From the NCBI RefSeq assembly GCF_040536835.1, contig NZ_CP159578.1:620001-684000 (forward strand): 64,000 bases of DNA, given 5' to 3'. A program made the position numbers and the translations under genes. How positions within the stretch are numbered: position 1 is the first letter of the stretch; each line of letters opens with the position of its first letter. Below the pieces are notes generated by a model, which saw nothing but the letters and a program-made list of their open reading frames with translations, did not search any database and was not told the origin of the DNA. The stretch comes from Salinicola endophyticus. Its GTDB lineage: Bacteria; Pseudomonadota; Gammaproteobacteria; Pseudomonadales; Halomonadaceae. Of this stretch, positions 1-9,256 are shown piece after piece.

Positions 1-1380
1 CTGGTGGCAACGCTGGAGCAGTGGGCCGATGCCCAAGGGCTCGCTCACGATCGCGACAGCAGCGGTAACCTGCGCATCCGCAAGCCGGCCACGCCCGGCT
101 GCGAGTCGGTCCCGGGGATCATCCTCCAGGGGCATCTGGACATGGTCACCCAGGCCAACGCCGACCGCCCTCATGACTTTCTCAACGACCCGCTCGACGC
201 CTACGTCGAAGATGGCTGGCTGCACGCCCGCGGCACCACCCTGGGCGCCGACAATGGTCTCGGCGTGGCCGCCGCGCTGGCGATCCTGGAAACCGACGAC
301 ATCGCCCACGGGCCGATCGAGGCGCTGTTCACGCTGGAAGAAGAGACCTCGATGAAGGGCGCGCTGGGCCTCGAGGAGGGCTGGCTCGAAGGGCGCTATC
401 TGCTCAACCTCGACTCCGAGGATCGCGGCGAGGTCTATATCGGCTGCGCCGGCGGCGCCGACGTGGTGATCGACGCCGACCTGCCGATGCGTGGCTGCGA
501 CGAGGAAGAGGTGATGCGGCGTCTGGCGCTCACCGGCCTGGTCGGCGGCCACTCCGGGGTCGATATCCACAAGGAGCGCGGCAACGCCAACCGGCTGCTG
601 GTGCGCGCGTTGCGGGCGCTGGAGGCGTACGACATCCGTCTGGTCGACTACCATGGCGGCACCCTGCGCAACGCCCTGCCGCGGGAAGCCTTCGCCACCA
701 TCGTGGTCAACGAGAGCCATCTGCCGGCACTGGAAGCGACCCTGGCCGAGCTACAGGCGCTCTACCGCGACGAGCTGGCCGGCGTCGACGACGGCGTCAG
801 CCTGACGCTCTCGCCGGGCGAGCTCTCCTGCGACGCCGCCGAGGCGCTGACCGATACCGCCACCGACCTGCTGGTGGCGGCGCTGCACGCCGCGCCCTAC
901 GGCATCGAGCGCATGAGCGTGGAAGTGCCGGGCGTGGTCGAGACCTCCAACAACCTCGGCGTGGTGACGCTGGAGAACGGGCGTTTCCACCTCTGCGCGC
1001 TGGTGCGCTCGCTGCGCGATAGCGCCACGCAAAATCTGGCCGACCGCTTCACCGCGCTGTTCGGGCTGATCGGTGCGCGCACCCGGGTCGAGAACGGCTA
1101 CCCGGGCTGGACGCCGAGCGCCGACAGCGCGCTGCTGGCGCGCTTCAAGCGCCTGCACCAGGAGACGCTGGGTCAGGAACCGGCAGTCAAGGTGATCCAC
1201 GCCGGGCTCGAGTGCGGCATCATCGGCAGCAAGTACCCGCAGCTGGAGATGATCTCCTTCGGCCCGGTGATCCGGGGCGCCCACTCACCCACCGAGCGCA
1301 CCGAGATCGCCTCGGTCGAGGAGTTCTGGCAGGTGCTCAAGGCGCTGGTGGCGGATATCGGCTCGGGCCGCGCGGCCTGA
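1..1380 (+). CDS. pepD: Cytosol non-specific dipeptidase (aminoacyl-histidine dipeptidase), 5'-truncated by the window
   Basis: M20-family zinc peptidase that hydrolyses dipeptides such as Xaa-His in the cytoplasm. The reading frame is open from base 1, so the true start and roughly the first 35 residues lie outside the window. Counting from the GTG codon at position 4, the metal-site signatures are all present: QGHLDMV (His44, Asp46), GADNG (Asp83), LEEET (catalytic and ligand Glu about 112-114), LDSED (Asp137) and a late GAHSPTE histidine. HAGLEC and PREAFATI are also as I recall them from E. coli PepD. It ends in TGA at 1378-1380, followed by a GC-rich hairpin. Confidence 0.95.
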   Translation: MVATLEQWADAQGLAHDRDSSGNLRIRKPATPGCESVPGIILQGHLDMVTQANADRPHDFLNDPLDAYVEDGWLHARGTTLGADNGLGVAAALAILETDDIAHGPIEALFTLEEETSMKGALGLEEGWLEGRYLLNLDSEDRGEVYIGCAGGADVVIDADLPMRGCDEEEVMRRLALTGLVGGHSGVDIHKERGNANRLLVRALRALEAYDIRLVDYHGGTLRNALPREAFATIVVNESHLPALEATLAELQALYRDELAGVDDGVSLTLSPGELSCDAAEALTDTATDLLVAALHAAPYGIERMSVEVPGVVETSNNLGVVTLENGRFHLCALVRSLRDSATQNLADRFTALFGLIGARTRVENGYPGWTPSADSALLARFKRLHQETLGQEPAVKVIHAGLECGIIGSKYPQLEMISFGPVIRGAHSPTERTEIASVEEFWQVLKALVADIGSGRAA

Positions 1381-1407
1381 TCAGCCGCTGCCGGGCAGAG
1401 GCCCTCG

Positions 1408-1432
1408 GGCCGGCGGCGCCATGACGCCGGCC
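1408..1432 (+). terminator. GC-rich hairpin after pepD
   Basis: An 8-bp perfect stem (GGCCGGCG at 1408-1415 with CGCCGGCC at 1425-1432) lies 28 bases after the pepD stop. No T-run follows, so it may be a weak or Rho-assisted terminator, or only an RNA-stabilising hairpin. Confidence 0.35.
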
Positions 1433-1538
1433 TGACAACGACAGCGCGCCTCGACGCCCCGCGGCAGACTGCGATTGCTCCCCTGGTGTTGGGGAAGCGC
1501 GTTGGGGAAACGCGCTGGAAAAACTCGTTGGAGAAACC

Positions 1539-2180
1539 TTGAACGGTCCGAATCCAGACACCAAGCACCCCATGGAGGGGTTTCCGCAGGTTTGTTTCAT
1601 CAAGAATACCGTGCGGAATCCGAATATCGTCGTCGGCGACTATACCTACTACGACGATCCTGAGGCGCCGGAGGATTTCGAGCGCAACGTCCTCTATCAC
1701 TTCCCGTTCATCGGCGACAAGCTGGTCATCGGCAAGTTCTGCGCCATCGCGCGCGGTGCGACATTCATCATGAATGGGGCCAATCACAAGCTTTCGGGCA
1801 TCTCCACGTATCCCTTCCAGATCTTTGGCCATGGCTGGGAAAAGGTCATGCCGGAAGCGGGTGACCTGCCGTTCAAGGGCGACACCGTCATCGGTAACGA
1901 TGTCTGGATCGGTTACGACGCATTGATCATGCCCGGCGTGACCATCGGCAATGGCGCCATCGTTTCTTCGCGCGCCGTGGTGGTATCCGATGTGCCGGCC
2001 TATACCATCGTCGGCGGCAATCCGGCCAAACCCATCAAGCAGCGCTTCGCGCCGGAAGACGTGGCCAGGCTCGAGGCGCTGGCCTGGTGGGACTGGCCCA
2101 TCGAGAAGATCACGCAACACCTGGAAGACATCGTCGCGGGTGACATCGATGCGCTGATGGCCTGCTCGCCCCACGCCTGA
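1539..2180 (+). CDS. Vat/CatB-type xenobiotic O-acetyltransferase (streptogramin A acetyltransferase-like), TTG start
   Basis: 213-residue left-handed beta-helix acetyltransferase with hexapeptide repeats ([18 protein letters not shown]). Relatives transfer acetyl from acetyl-CoA to the hydroxyl of streptogramin A or chloramphenicol. The catalytic-His motif NGANHK is present, as are [19 protein letters not shown] and WWDWP, all characteristic of the Vat branch. TTG at 1539 is chosen because the resulting N-terminus, MNGPNP...PMEG, matches the Vat consensus start, and GGAGA lies just upstream; the first ATG (1572) would cut this off. A chromosomal housekeeping or decoy acetyltransferase is possible; the natural substrate cannot be read from sequence. 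Confidence 0.85.
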   Translation: MNGPNPDTKHPMEGFPQVCFIKNTVRNPNIVVGDYTYYDDPEAPEDFERNVLYHFPFIGDKLVIGKFCAIARGATFIMNGANHKLSGISTYPFQIFGHGWEKVMPEAGDLPFKGDTVIGNDVWIGYDALIMPGVTIGNGAIVSSRAVVVSDVPAYTIVGGNPAKPIKQRFAPEDVARLEALAWWDWPIEKITQHLEDIVAGDIDALMACSPHA

Positions 2181-2190
2181 CGAATCGACT

Positions 2191-2215
2191 CGGCGGCGGT
2201 GTCAACGCGCCGCCG
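2191..2215. terminator. Hairpin between convergent genes
   Basis: Perfect 8-bp stem CGGCGGCG (2191-2198) / CGCCGCCG (2208-2215) with a 9-base loop. It sits in the 42-base gap between the convergent acetyltransferase and App1-like genes. No poly-T on either side, so termination strength is doubtful. Confidence 0.4.
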
Positions 2216-2222
2216 CAGCGGC

Positions 2223-3368
2223 TCACTCGCGCTGCTGCTGGGCGCGGGTATCGGCGCGTACCGCATCCAACCCTTCCTCCGAAATCAGCCCCTTGGCGTG
2301 GGCGTGTTCGGCCATGCTCACACTGTCGCGGGCGAGCACCAGCTCGCAGCCGGCGTGGCGCAGCTCCTCGGCCAGGGCGGCGATTGCGGCGTCGCGCGCC
2401 GGGTCGTCGTCCACCTTGCGGATGTAGATCGCGCGGACCCGATCCGGGTGCGCCTTGACGATCTCGGTATAGACCTCCGGGTCGTGCTGGCCGCTGTCGC
2501 CGATCAGTACGAAGGGCAGGTCGTCGTAGAGTGCCAGCATGTTGCGGATCACGTCCGACTTGTGCTCCTCGGCCTTGCGCGGCCAGGGGCGCTTGAGGGT
2601 CATGCCCCACTCGCGCAGGAACAGGATCGGCCCGACCGGAATGCGGTTCAGATTGAAGAACGCTTCGAGCATTTCGTAGATGCTCCAGGGTCCGCGCGAG
2701 ACGTAGAGCATGGGGCGCTTGCGGTTGCCCTCGATACCGCCGTAGAGCGCACGGTAGAGCGCGGCGACGCCGGGAAAGGCGGTGCGCTGGTCGGCTGTCT
2801 CGACGAACAGCCGATAGAGCATCTTGAGCTTGTTGGCGACCCCGGTGTACATCACGGTGTCGTCGATGTCGCTGATCACGATCAGGTCGGTGCTGGTCGG
2901 CGGGATATAGACTTCGGTCTCGGTGCTGATCGCATCCGCCTCGGAGAGCACCTGCAGCTTGGCGGTGTGCCAGATCGCATCGCCGGGCAGGCTGTGGGTG
3001 ATCTCGATATGCGCGTAGAAGTAGCCGTCACGGTCGGTGGTCACCGAGGCGTGGGTGGTGCCGAGCCGGATGTCGACCTGTGCCTCGGCGATGCCGCGGC
3101 GCACCACGCGGCGGGTGATATCGACCAGATCCTGCATCATGCCGCCCTCCTGCCACGCCAGCAGGCGCCCCGGCTGGCGGAACACGCGCCCCATGATGAA
3201 GGCTTCGCGCTGCGAGCCGTAGCCGCGGAACGGGTGCACCACGACCCCGCCGCGGCCGCTGTCGCGGCGTACCGGGCGCGTGAACAGGCGCACCAGTTTC
3301 TTGGCGAAGTGGGCCAGCTTGCTGACGAACAGGCGCGGCAGGCGGCGCGAAGAGGTGGAGTGAGTCAC
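2223..3368 (-). CDS. App1-like phosphatidate phosphatase family protein (DUF2183, HAD fold)
   Basis: 381-residue protein with the HAD nucleophile motif DIDDTV at about residues 167-172, followed by YVSRGPWSIYE and LIGDSGQHDPEVY, the hallmarks of the App1/DUF2183 family. Yeast App1 dephosphorylates phosphatidate; bacterial members are little studied, so a lipid or other phosphoester substrate is inference. The frame is open to 3470, but that extension runs through the terminator of the upstream gene. GTG at 3366-3368 with AGGAA about 13 bases before it gives a sensible start. No signal peptide is evident. Confidence 0.82.
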   Translation of the reverse strand: MTHSTSSRRLPRLFVSKLAHFAKKLVRLFTRPVRRDSGRGGVVVHPFRGYGSQREAFIMGRVFRQPGRLLAWQEGGMMQDLVDITRRVVRRGIAEAQVDIRLGTTHASVTTDRDGYFYAHIEITHSLPGDAIWHTAKLQVLSEADAISTETEVYIPPTSTDLIVISDIDDTVMYTGVANKLKMLYRLFVETADQRTAFPGVAALYRALYGGIEGNRKRPMLYVSRGPWSIYEMLEAFFNLNRIPVGPILFLREWGMTLKRPWPRKAEEHKSDVIRNMLALYDDLPFVLIGDSGQHDPEVYTEIVKAHPDRVRAIYIRKVDDDPARDAAIAALAEELRHAGCELVLARDSVSMAEHAHAKGLISEEGLDAVRADTRAQQQRE

Positions 3369-3435
3369 GGGCTGGCGGTTCCTGGATCGAGTGCCTTGAG
3401 TATGGGAAGCCTCGGGCGATCCCGCAAAGCACACG

Positions 3436-3461
3436 AAAACGCCCGCCTGGCGGCGGGCGTT
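3436..3461 (-). terminator. Rho-independent terminator of the PfpI-family gene
   Basis: Perfect 10-bp stem AACGCCCGCC (3438-3447) / GGCGGGCGTT (3452-3461), tetraloop TGGC, followed on the minus strand by a short T-run. It lies 21 bases beyond the stop of the PfpI-family gene. Confidence 0.8.
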
Positions 3462-3482
3462 CGGTCTCATGCGGGATGACGC

Positions 3483-4046
3483 TCAGGCGTGCTGCTGGCT
3501 GTGCCGGCCTTCGGCCAGCTCTTCGAGCAGCTTGGCGTTGAAGGCGTCGAGATCCTTCGGTGTGCGGCTGGTGACGAAGCCGCTGTCGACCACCACCGAT
3601 TCGTCCACCCAGTGGGCACCGGCGTTCTTCAGATCCTGCGCGACCGAGGGCACCGAGGTGAGCTTGCGCCCCTCGACCACGCCGGCGTTGATCAGGATCC
3701 AGGGCGCATGGCAGATCGCCGCGACCGGCTTGCCGGCCTCGAAGAACGCCTTGACGAAGGCCAGCGCCTTGTCGTTGATGCGCAGGGTGTCCGGGTTGAA
3801 CAGGCCGCCTGGCAGCACCAGCGCGTGGTAGTCGCTGGGGTTGGCGGCATCGAGAGCCTTGTCGGCCTCGTAGGTGTCACCCCACTCGGTCTCGGCCCAC
3901 GCGCGAATGCCCTTGCCGTCCGGGGTGATGACGTGCGTTTCCACGCCCTGGCCTTGCAGTGCGGCGCGGGGCGAGGCAAGTTCGGACTCCTCGAAGCCGT
4001 CGGCGGCGAGAATGGCGACGCGTTTACCGTTGAGTTGCTGAGCCAT
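3483..4046 (-). CDS. PfpI/DJ-1 family protein (YhbO-like deglycase or protease)
   Basis: 187-residue single-domain class I glutamine amidotransferase-like protein. The nucleophile elbow AAICHAPW (Cys112, His113) and the early acidic residue in DGFEESE (Glu19/20) make the PfpI-type active site. E. coli YhbO and human DJ-1 relatives are described as stress proteins acting on glycated proteins or methylglyoxal; protease activity was claimed for Pyrococcus PfpI. The start at 4046 has an ideal GGAGGT six bases upstream. Likely monocistronic, ending in the hairpin at 3438-3461. Confidence 0.9.
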   Translation of the reverse strand: MAQQLNGKRVAILAADGFEESELASPRAALQGQGVETHVITPDGKGIRAWAETEWGDTYEADKALDAANPSDYHALVLPGGLFNPDTLRINDKALAFVKAFFEAGKPVAAICHAPWILINAGVVEGRKLTSVPSVAQDLKNAGAHWVDESVVVDSGFVTSRTPKDLDAFNAKLLEELAEGRHSQQHA

Positions 4047-4208
4047 CGTGACCTCCTGGTCGTGATGTGTCATGGAGTGTGTGGGCACGTGGGCCATCCC
4101 GGTCCACGTGTTGCCCGCCCCTCAGTGTGGAACATGAGGGCGAGAGTGCAAGCCGGCCCTGGCGGGCGGCGGTAAAGTCATGGAACGCATGAGCGGAGGG
4201 AGAGCGCG

Positions 4209-5765
4209 ATGAACACGCACACGCTGGTGCTCGTCTGGGGGCTGGTCGGCCTGCTGGTGCTGGCCGGCGGGTCCGCCCTATGGCAGTGGCGCCGGGCAAG
4301 GGCCAGGGCAGAGGGGCTCGGCACGCGGCTGCGCGAGGTGGAGGGCCAGCGCCAACGCCTGGAACAGGAGCTGGCCCAGAGTGATGCCCAGCAGGACGAG
4401 CTGCGCGAGCGCGAAGCCGAACTCAAGCGCCAGCTGGCCCAGCGCGACCAGCAGGTGGAGAGCCTCAATGCGCGTCTGGCGGATCTGCGCGAGCGCTATG
4501 GCCGGCTCGAGACCCTGAACGAGCAGCAGCAGCGCCAGCACGCCGAGCGCCTCGAGCTTCTGGAGCAGACCAAGACGCGCCTGGCGCAGGAGTTCGAGGC
4601 GTTGGCGGGGCGGATCTTCGATGAGCGCCAGCGCGCCTACAGCGCCCAGAGCCGCGACAGCCTCGAAGCGCTGCTCAAGCCCTTCCGCGAGCAGGTCAGC
4701 GGGTTTCGCCAGCGGCTCGAGGAGATCCATGGCCAGGAGGTGCGCGAGCGCACCACGCTCAAGGTGCAGATCGACCAGCTCGCCACCCTCAACCGCCAGA
4801 TCACCGAAGAGGCCGCCAACCTGACCCGGGCACTCAAGGGCGACAAGAAGATGCAGGGTAACTGGGGCGAGGTGATGCTGGAGTCTGTGCTCGAACGCTC
4901 CGGGCTGCGCCGCGACATCGAGTACCGCCGCGAAGTCTCGATCGAAGGCGAGCAGGGCCGCCAGCGCCCCGACGCGGTGATCTACCTGCCCGACGACAAG
5001 CATCTGATCGTCGATGCCAAGGTCTCGCTCAACGCCTATGTGCGCTACGTCAATGCCGAGGAAGACGCCGAGCGCGAGCAGGCGCTGCGCGCCCACGTGC
5101 AGGCGATCCGCGCGCACATCGACGGCCTGGCGGGGCGCGACTACCCGCGTCTGCCGGGGCTGCGCTCGCCGGATTTCGTGTTTCTGTTCATGCCCATCGA
5201 GCCGGCCTTTGCGGTCGCCTTCCAGTTCGACGACACCCTGTTCCAGGACGCTTTCTCGCGCGACATCGTGGTGGTCACGCCGACTACGCTGCTGGCCAGT
5301 CTGCGTACCGTGGCGAGCCTGTGGAATCTGGAGCGCCAGAACGAAAACGCGCGCCATATCGCCGAGCGTGCCGGCAAGCTGCTCGACAAGTTCCAGGGCT
5401 TCGTCTCGAGCCTTGAGGATGTAGGGCGTCATCTGGGGCGTGCTCGGGGCAGCTACGATCAGGCCATGGGGCGGCTCTCTACCGGACAGGGCAGTCTGGT
5501 CGGTCAGGCGCTGGCGCTGGAGAAGCTCGGTGTGCGCATGAAGCGCGCGCTGCCCGAGCATCTGACCCGGGAGGCCGGAGCGGATGCCGACGAGGCGGCG
5601 CTCGACCGCTCCGCGCCCGGCGCCGACGCGAGCCGCGAAGGTGAGCACGGCGATAGCGGTGGCGATGCCAACGATCACGCCGAAGACGCAACGCGCAACG
5701 GCCGCGACGATAGCGCAGCCGCGGCCCGCATGCCGGGCCGTTCGGACGTAAGCGGGCCGGGCTAG
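4209..5765 (+). CDS. rmuC: DNA recombination protein RmuC homologue
   Basis: 518 residues: one N-terminal membrane helix (about 5-25), a long Arg/Glu/Gln-rich coiled coil (about 30-150), then the conserved RmuC domain with GNWGEVMLE, RPDAVIYLPD, IVDAKVSLNAY and FVFLFMPIEPAF. RmuC limits recombination-associated inversions at short inverted repeats; it has a PD-(D/E)XK-like nuclease fold. The last 65 residues or so are an acidic, low-complexity Asp/Glu/Ala tail, not part of the family core. GGAGGGAGAG precedes the ATG. Its stop overlaps the convergent CheW gene by four bases. Confidence 0.93.
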   Translation: MNTHTLVLVWGLVGLLVLAGGSALWQWRRARARAEGLGTRLREVEGQRQRLEQELAQSDAQQDELREREAELKRQLAQRDQQVESLNARLADLRERYGRLETLNEQQQRQHAERLELLEQTKTRLAQEFEALAGRIFDERQRAYSAQSRDSLEALLKPFREQVSGFRQRLEEIHGQEVRERTTLKVQIDQLATLNRQITEEAANLTRALKGDKKMQGNWGEVMLESVLERSGLRRDIEYRREVSIEGEQGRQRPDAVIYLPDDKHLIVDAKVSLNAYVRYVNAEEDAEREQALRAHVQAIRAHIDGLAGRDYPRLPGLRSPDFVFLFMPIEPAFAVAFQFDDTLFQDAFSRDIVVVTPTTLLASLRTVASLWNLERQNENARHIAERAGKLLDKFQGFVSSLEDVGRHLGRARGSYDQAMGRLSTGQGSLVGQALALEKLGVRMKRALPEHLTREAGADADEAALDRSAPGADASREGEHGDSGGDANDHAEDATRNGRDDSAAAARMPGRSDVSGPG

Positions 5766-7327
5766 AGGGGCTCGGCGGCGTTCGCCGGCGCCGCGCTGCT
5801 CGCTGCCAGGTCGATCGCCAGTCCCTGCAGACAGATCATGGCCATCACCTGGTGGCGCTCGCCGCTGCCGAGGGCGATCAGCCGCTTGGCGCGTTCGATC
5901 GCCGGGGCCGCTGGGTCGATGTCGCCGCGCCAGCGCACCACCAGGCTCTCCTCGGCTGCCTCGATGTAGTCGATGCGCTGCACCGCGTCGGTGAGGAATC
6001 CGATCAGCCCCTGGCCGCTATCGGCGATCAGCACGTGCTGGGGCGGGCGCGAGGCGTCGCGGCCCAGCAGACGACGCAGGTCGACCAAGGCCACGCTGCG
6101 CCCGTGACGGCGCCAGACGCCGACGAAGCGCGGGTCGCCGCCGCTGGCGAGATAGTCGGTGGGGGCGGCATCGACCGCGTCGAGCTGATCGAGCAGGGTA
6201 GTGTAGTCGCCCGCACAGCTGAAGCGCACCAGCGCGAAGCGCCGCCGGGGGTGGTGTTCGGCGGCTGCGCTGCCTGCCTGGGCGCCATCGAGCCGCGCAT
6301 GCAGGCGCGCCAGCGCACTCAGATTGAGCGCCGACAGCAGCACCCGGTGATCGAGCGCCAGCGCATCGCGCCCCGAGGGTCCGACGACCAGCCCGGCCAC
6401 CGCCGCCGCCTGGCCCGGGCCGGCCGGTGATAGGGTGCCGTTGGCGCTGAGCGCGGTGACGTGCTCCAGGGCCAGCGCCAGACGCCCTTCGGGGCCATCG
6501 AGCACCACCATGTAACTGGGGCGTGCCCGTTGGGGCGCGCGGCCGATCAACTCGCCGGGATCGAACAGCGGCAGCCGCGCGCCGCGCAGCGTGACATTGC
6601 CGAGGTAGGCGTCGAGCTCGATCGGCGGCGGTTCGATCTCGGGGCAGTTGGCGACCTCACCGACGATGGCGGTATCCAGCGCCAGCGCCTGGCCGCCGCT
6701 CTCCACGATCAGCCAGCGCCGGGCAGTGATCAGCGTTGGCGTGGCGTCACTGGTCACTGTCGGCGATGTCGATGCCTCGGGCGATTGGTGCCCGGGCTGC
6801 GCGGCCGACGGTGTGACCGCGACCATCTCCTCCAGCGCGAACAGCGCATCCAGGTCGAGCCGGTAAGCCGGGTGTGCCAGGCTCGGGTGATCGATCAGCG
6901 AAGGCGTCAGCGCCAGCGCGGAGCCGTTGCCCTGGCTCACCGCATGCTGCTGGTTTGGCCGCACCTCGATCACGTCGACGATCTGGGTCACGCACAGTCC
7001 GAACCGCGCACCGCGATGCGCCACCACGGCGACGAAGCTGGCCTGGGATCCGTCACGGCCCTCGCCCTGGTGCTGGTTCACGGGCGCCTCGTCGTCGGTA
7101 TCGACGGTGGGCGCTGCCGGGATCTCATGATCGAGCTGCAGCAGACTTGCCAGGTCGACCAGCGGCAGCGGCTGGCCGCGCAGTGACAGCGTGCCCCGCG
7201 ACCAGGCCGGCGCTCGCGGGCGGGGTGGCGGCAGGCGCTCCAGGCGCACCACCTCGCGCAGGACGTGGGCATCGAGGGCGACATCAGCGGCCCCGACGCG
7301 CAGGATGCCGAAGATGTGTGTGCTCAT
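5762..7327 (-). CDS. Triple-CheW-domain chemotaxis coupling protein
   Basis: 521 residues containing three consecutive CheW-like SH3 modules, at about 1-170, 205-345 and 365-510. Each shows the pattern of a short beta-strand start, a GxxxLRGxxLPLxD-type strand ([37 protein letters not shown]) and a distal strand near a conserved Asp. CheW couples receptors to the CheA kinase; three domains could bridge several receptors or kinases. Linkers between modules are Pro/Thr/Ala-rich. The ATG overlaps the stop of the upstream receptor gene (ATGA, 7324-7327), so the two are probably translated together. No cheA is nearby. Confidence 0.85.
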   Translation of the reverse strand: MSTHIFGILRVGAADVALDAHVLREVVRLERLPPPRPRAPAWSRGTLSLRGQPLPLVDLASLLQLDHEIPAAPTVDTDDEAPVNQHQGEGRDGSQASFVAVVAHRGARFGLCVTQIVDVIEVRPNQQHAVSQGNGSALALTPSLIDHPSLAHPAYRLDLDALFALEEMVAVTPSAAQPGHQSPEASTSPTVTSDATPTLITARRWLIVESGGQALALDTAIVGEVANCPEIEPPPIELDAYLGNVTLRGARLPLFDPGELIGRAPQRARPSYMVVLDGPEGRLALALEHVTALSANGTLSPAGPGQAAAVAGLVVGPSGRDALALDHRVLLSALNLSALARLHARLDGAQAGSAAAEHHPRRRFALVRFSCAGDYTTLLDQLDAVDAAPTDYLASGGDPRFVGVWRRHGRSVALVDLRRLLGRDASRPPQHVLIADSGQGLIGFLTDAVQRIDYIEAAEESLVVRWRGDIDPAAPAIERAKRLIALGSGERHQVMAMICLQGLAIDLAASSAAPANAAEPL

Positions 7328-9060
7328 GACGTCCCCCGTTCCTCGCCGCGGGTCGCCCTGGCCAGTTCACGGATCGCGCCGTCGACTCGGTTGGCAGTCT
7401 CGAGCTGGGCGCTGGCGGTGGTGGCGATCTCCTCGATCGAGTCGGTGGTCTGGGCCACGCCCTCGACGATGCGCGCGAAGGAGTCGGTGGCGCGCTGGGT
7501 CACGGCATTGCCGCTGTCGATGCGCTTGAGCGACTCGCCCAGCAGGCGGTTGATCTGGCGCGTGGCGTCGGCGGACTTCTCGGCCAGCTTGCGCACCTCG
7601 TCGGCGACCACCGAGAAGCCCAGGCCGTGCTCACCGGCGCGGGCGGCCTCGATGGCGGCGTTGAACGCCAGCAGGTTGGTCTGGGAGGCGATCTCGCCGA
7701 TCACCTTGACGATCGCATCGATATCCTCGGACGACTTCTGGATCGCCGCCATCGCCTCGCGCGAGTCGTGCAGCGACTGGGTGCCGCGGTTGGCCTCCTG
7801 CTGGGTTTCGCGGGCCAGCGAACGGGTCAGCTGGGTGTTCTCGGCGATCGAGGCGATGGAGGCATTGAGCGCGTGGATCGACTGGCTCATGGCCTCGGTC
7901 TGGGCGTGAATGTGTTCTTCCAGCTCGACCTCGGCGGTGATGTCGGTGGCGAACTTGATCACCTTGTAGGGTTTGCCGTCGGCATCGAAGATCGGGTTGT
8001 AGGTGGCCTGGATCCAGACCCGGCGGCCATGCTTGCCCAGTCGCATGAAGCGACCATCGAACAGCTCGCCGCGGCTCAGCGCCAGCCAGAAGTCGCGATA
8101 TTCGCGGCTGACCACATGCTCGGGCGCACAGAACATGCGGTGATGCTGCCCCTCGATCTCGTCGGCGTGATAGCCCAGCGTGTCGAGGAAGTTCTGGTTG
8201 GCGGCGAGAATGTTGCCCTTGAGATCGAACTCGATCACCGCCTGGGCGCGGTCGATGGCGTTGATCCGGCCCTTGAACTCGGCGTTGCGCTGGCGCTCGG
8301 CGGTCACGTCGTGGGCGAACTTGACCACCTTGTAGGGGCGGCCGCTGGCGTCGAGAATCGGGTTGTAGGTGGCCTGCAGCCAAATGTCACGACCGTGCTT
8401 GTCGAGACGGCGGAATTCGCCGCTGTAGAACTCGCCCTGGCGCAGGCGCGCCCAGAACTGGCGGTAGTCGTCGCTCTTGGCGTACTCCGGCTGGCAGAAC
8501 AGCGCGTGGTGACGGCCCTCGATCTCCTCCAGGCTGTAGCCCACGGTGTCGAGAAAGTGCTGGTTGGCGGTGAGCACATGACCGTCGAGATCGAACTCGA
8601 TCACCGCCTGGGCGCGATCCATCGCCTTGACCTTGCCCTCGTACTCGGCGACCGCGCGCTTCTGCAGGGTAATGTCCGTGGCCAGCTTGATCACCTTGTG
8701 CGGCTTTCCCTCGCCATCGAGCACCGGGTTGTAGGTCGCCTGCAGCCAGATCTCTTCGCCTTGGCGGGTGAGGCGCTTGAACTCGCCGCTGACGAACTCG
8801 CCGCGCCCCAGGCGCCCCCAGAACTCCTGATAGGCGCGGCTCTGGGCATGGCGCTCGTCGCAGAACAGGCGGTGATGCTGGCCGATGACCTCGTCGCGGC
8901 GATAGCCCATGGCTTCGAGGAAGCGCGCATTGGCGTCGAGCACGTGGCCGTCGAGATCGAACTCGATCACGGCCTGGGAGCGGTTGACCGCCTGCCACAG
9001 CGCCTCCAGCGGCGGCGCGGTGATCGAGTCGGTGCCAGAAGCAGAAGTTTCCAGGGACAT
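7324..9060 (-). CDS. Soluble methyl-accepting chemotaxis protein with three tandem PAS domains
   Basis: 578 residues with no membrane segment or HAMP domain. Three near-duplicate PAS units occupy about 20-135, 145-257 and 265-380; each contains QAVIEFDL, a HHxxFC segment, FW..L.RGE and WxQATYNP. A short MCP signalling domain follows (about 385-570), with the hairpin tip [22 protein letters not shown] around 455-475. Two PAS plus MCP is the layout of P. aeruginosa BdlA, a biofilm-dispersal receptor, so a cytoplasmic redox, flavin or heme sensor is plausible. No C-terminal CheR/CheB tether pentapeptide is seen. Transcribed first in the receptor-CheW pair. Confidence 0.9.
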   Translation of the reverse strand: MSLETSASGTDSITAPPLEALWQAVNRSQAVIEFDLDGHVLDANARFLEAMGYRRDEVIGQHHRLFCDERHAQSRAYQEFWGRLGRGEFVSGEFKRLTRQGEEIWLQATYNPVLDGEGKPHKVIKLATDITLQKRAVAEYEGKVKAMDRAQAVIEFDLDGHVLTANQHFLDTVGYSLEEIEGRHHALFCQPEYAKSDDYRQFWARLRQGEFYSGEFRRLDKHGRDIWLQATYNPILDASGRPYKVVKFAHDVTAERQRNAEFKGRINAIDRAQAVIEFDLKGNILAANQNFLDTLGYHADEIEGQHHRMFCAPEHVVSREYRDFWLALSRGELFDGRFMRLGKHGRRVWIQATYNPIFDADGKPYKVIKFATDITAEVELEEHIHAQTEAMSQSIHALNASIASIAENTQLTRSLARETQQEANRGTQSLHDSREAMAAIQKSSEDIDAIVKVIGEIASQTNLLAFNAAIEAARAGEHGLGFSVVADEVRKLAEKSADATRQINRLLGESLKRIDSGNAVTQRATDSFARIVEGVAQTTDSIEEIATTASAQLETANRVDGAIRELARATRGEERGTS

Positions 9061-9194
9061 GCAGTGCCTCCGCGAAGCGGTATGGGAGCCGCGAGCCTGC
9101 CTACCGGCAAAGCTCTTGGTGGGTACCGCAACACATCGGCGGGGCGGGGGGGAAGTTTAATGAAACGCGGCTATCGGCGAGATAAACCGGGCCC

Positions 9195-9226
9195 AAAAGA
9201 CGATGCCGCCCCGTAGGGCGGCATCG
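9195..9226 (-). terminator. Rho-independent terminator of dps
   Basis: Perfect 11-bp stem (9201-9211 with 9216-9226, loop CGTA). On the minus strand it is followed by TCTTTT. It sits 31 bases after the dps stop and upstream of the receptor gene. Confidence 0.8.
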
Positions 9227-9256
9227 ATGGCAGCAGCGGAAAAGAGCGTGAACGCG

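Noticed and set aside
3369..3470. N-terminal extension of the App1-like protein
   Set aside because: It would run through the perfect terminator stem at 3438-3461 of the upstream gene.
2199..3479. 426-residue plus-strand open frame
   Set aside because: Antisense to the App1-like phosphatase with its HAD motif; low-complexity Gly/Val/Asp repeats.
4278..5678. 466-residue minus-strand open frame
   Set aside because: Antisense to rmuC; it only reflects the coiled-coil codons on the other strand.
7900..9010. Regularly spaced similar segments that could suggest a repeat array or CRISPR
   Set aside because: Repeats of about 360-390 bases are PAS coding units in frame, not short direct repeats with spacers.
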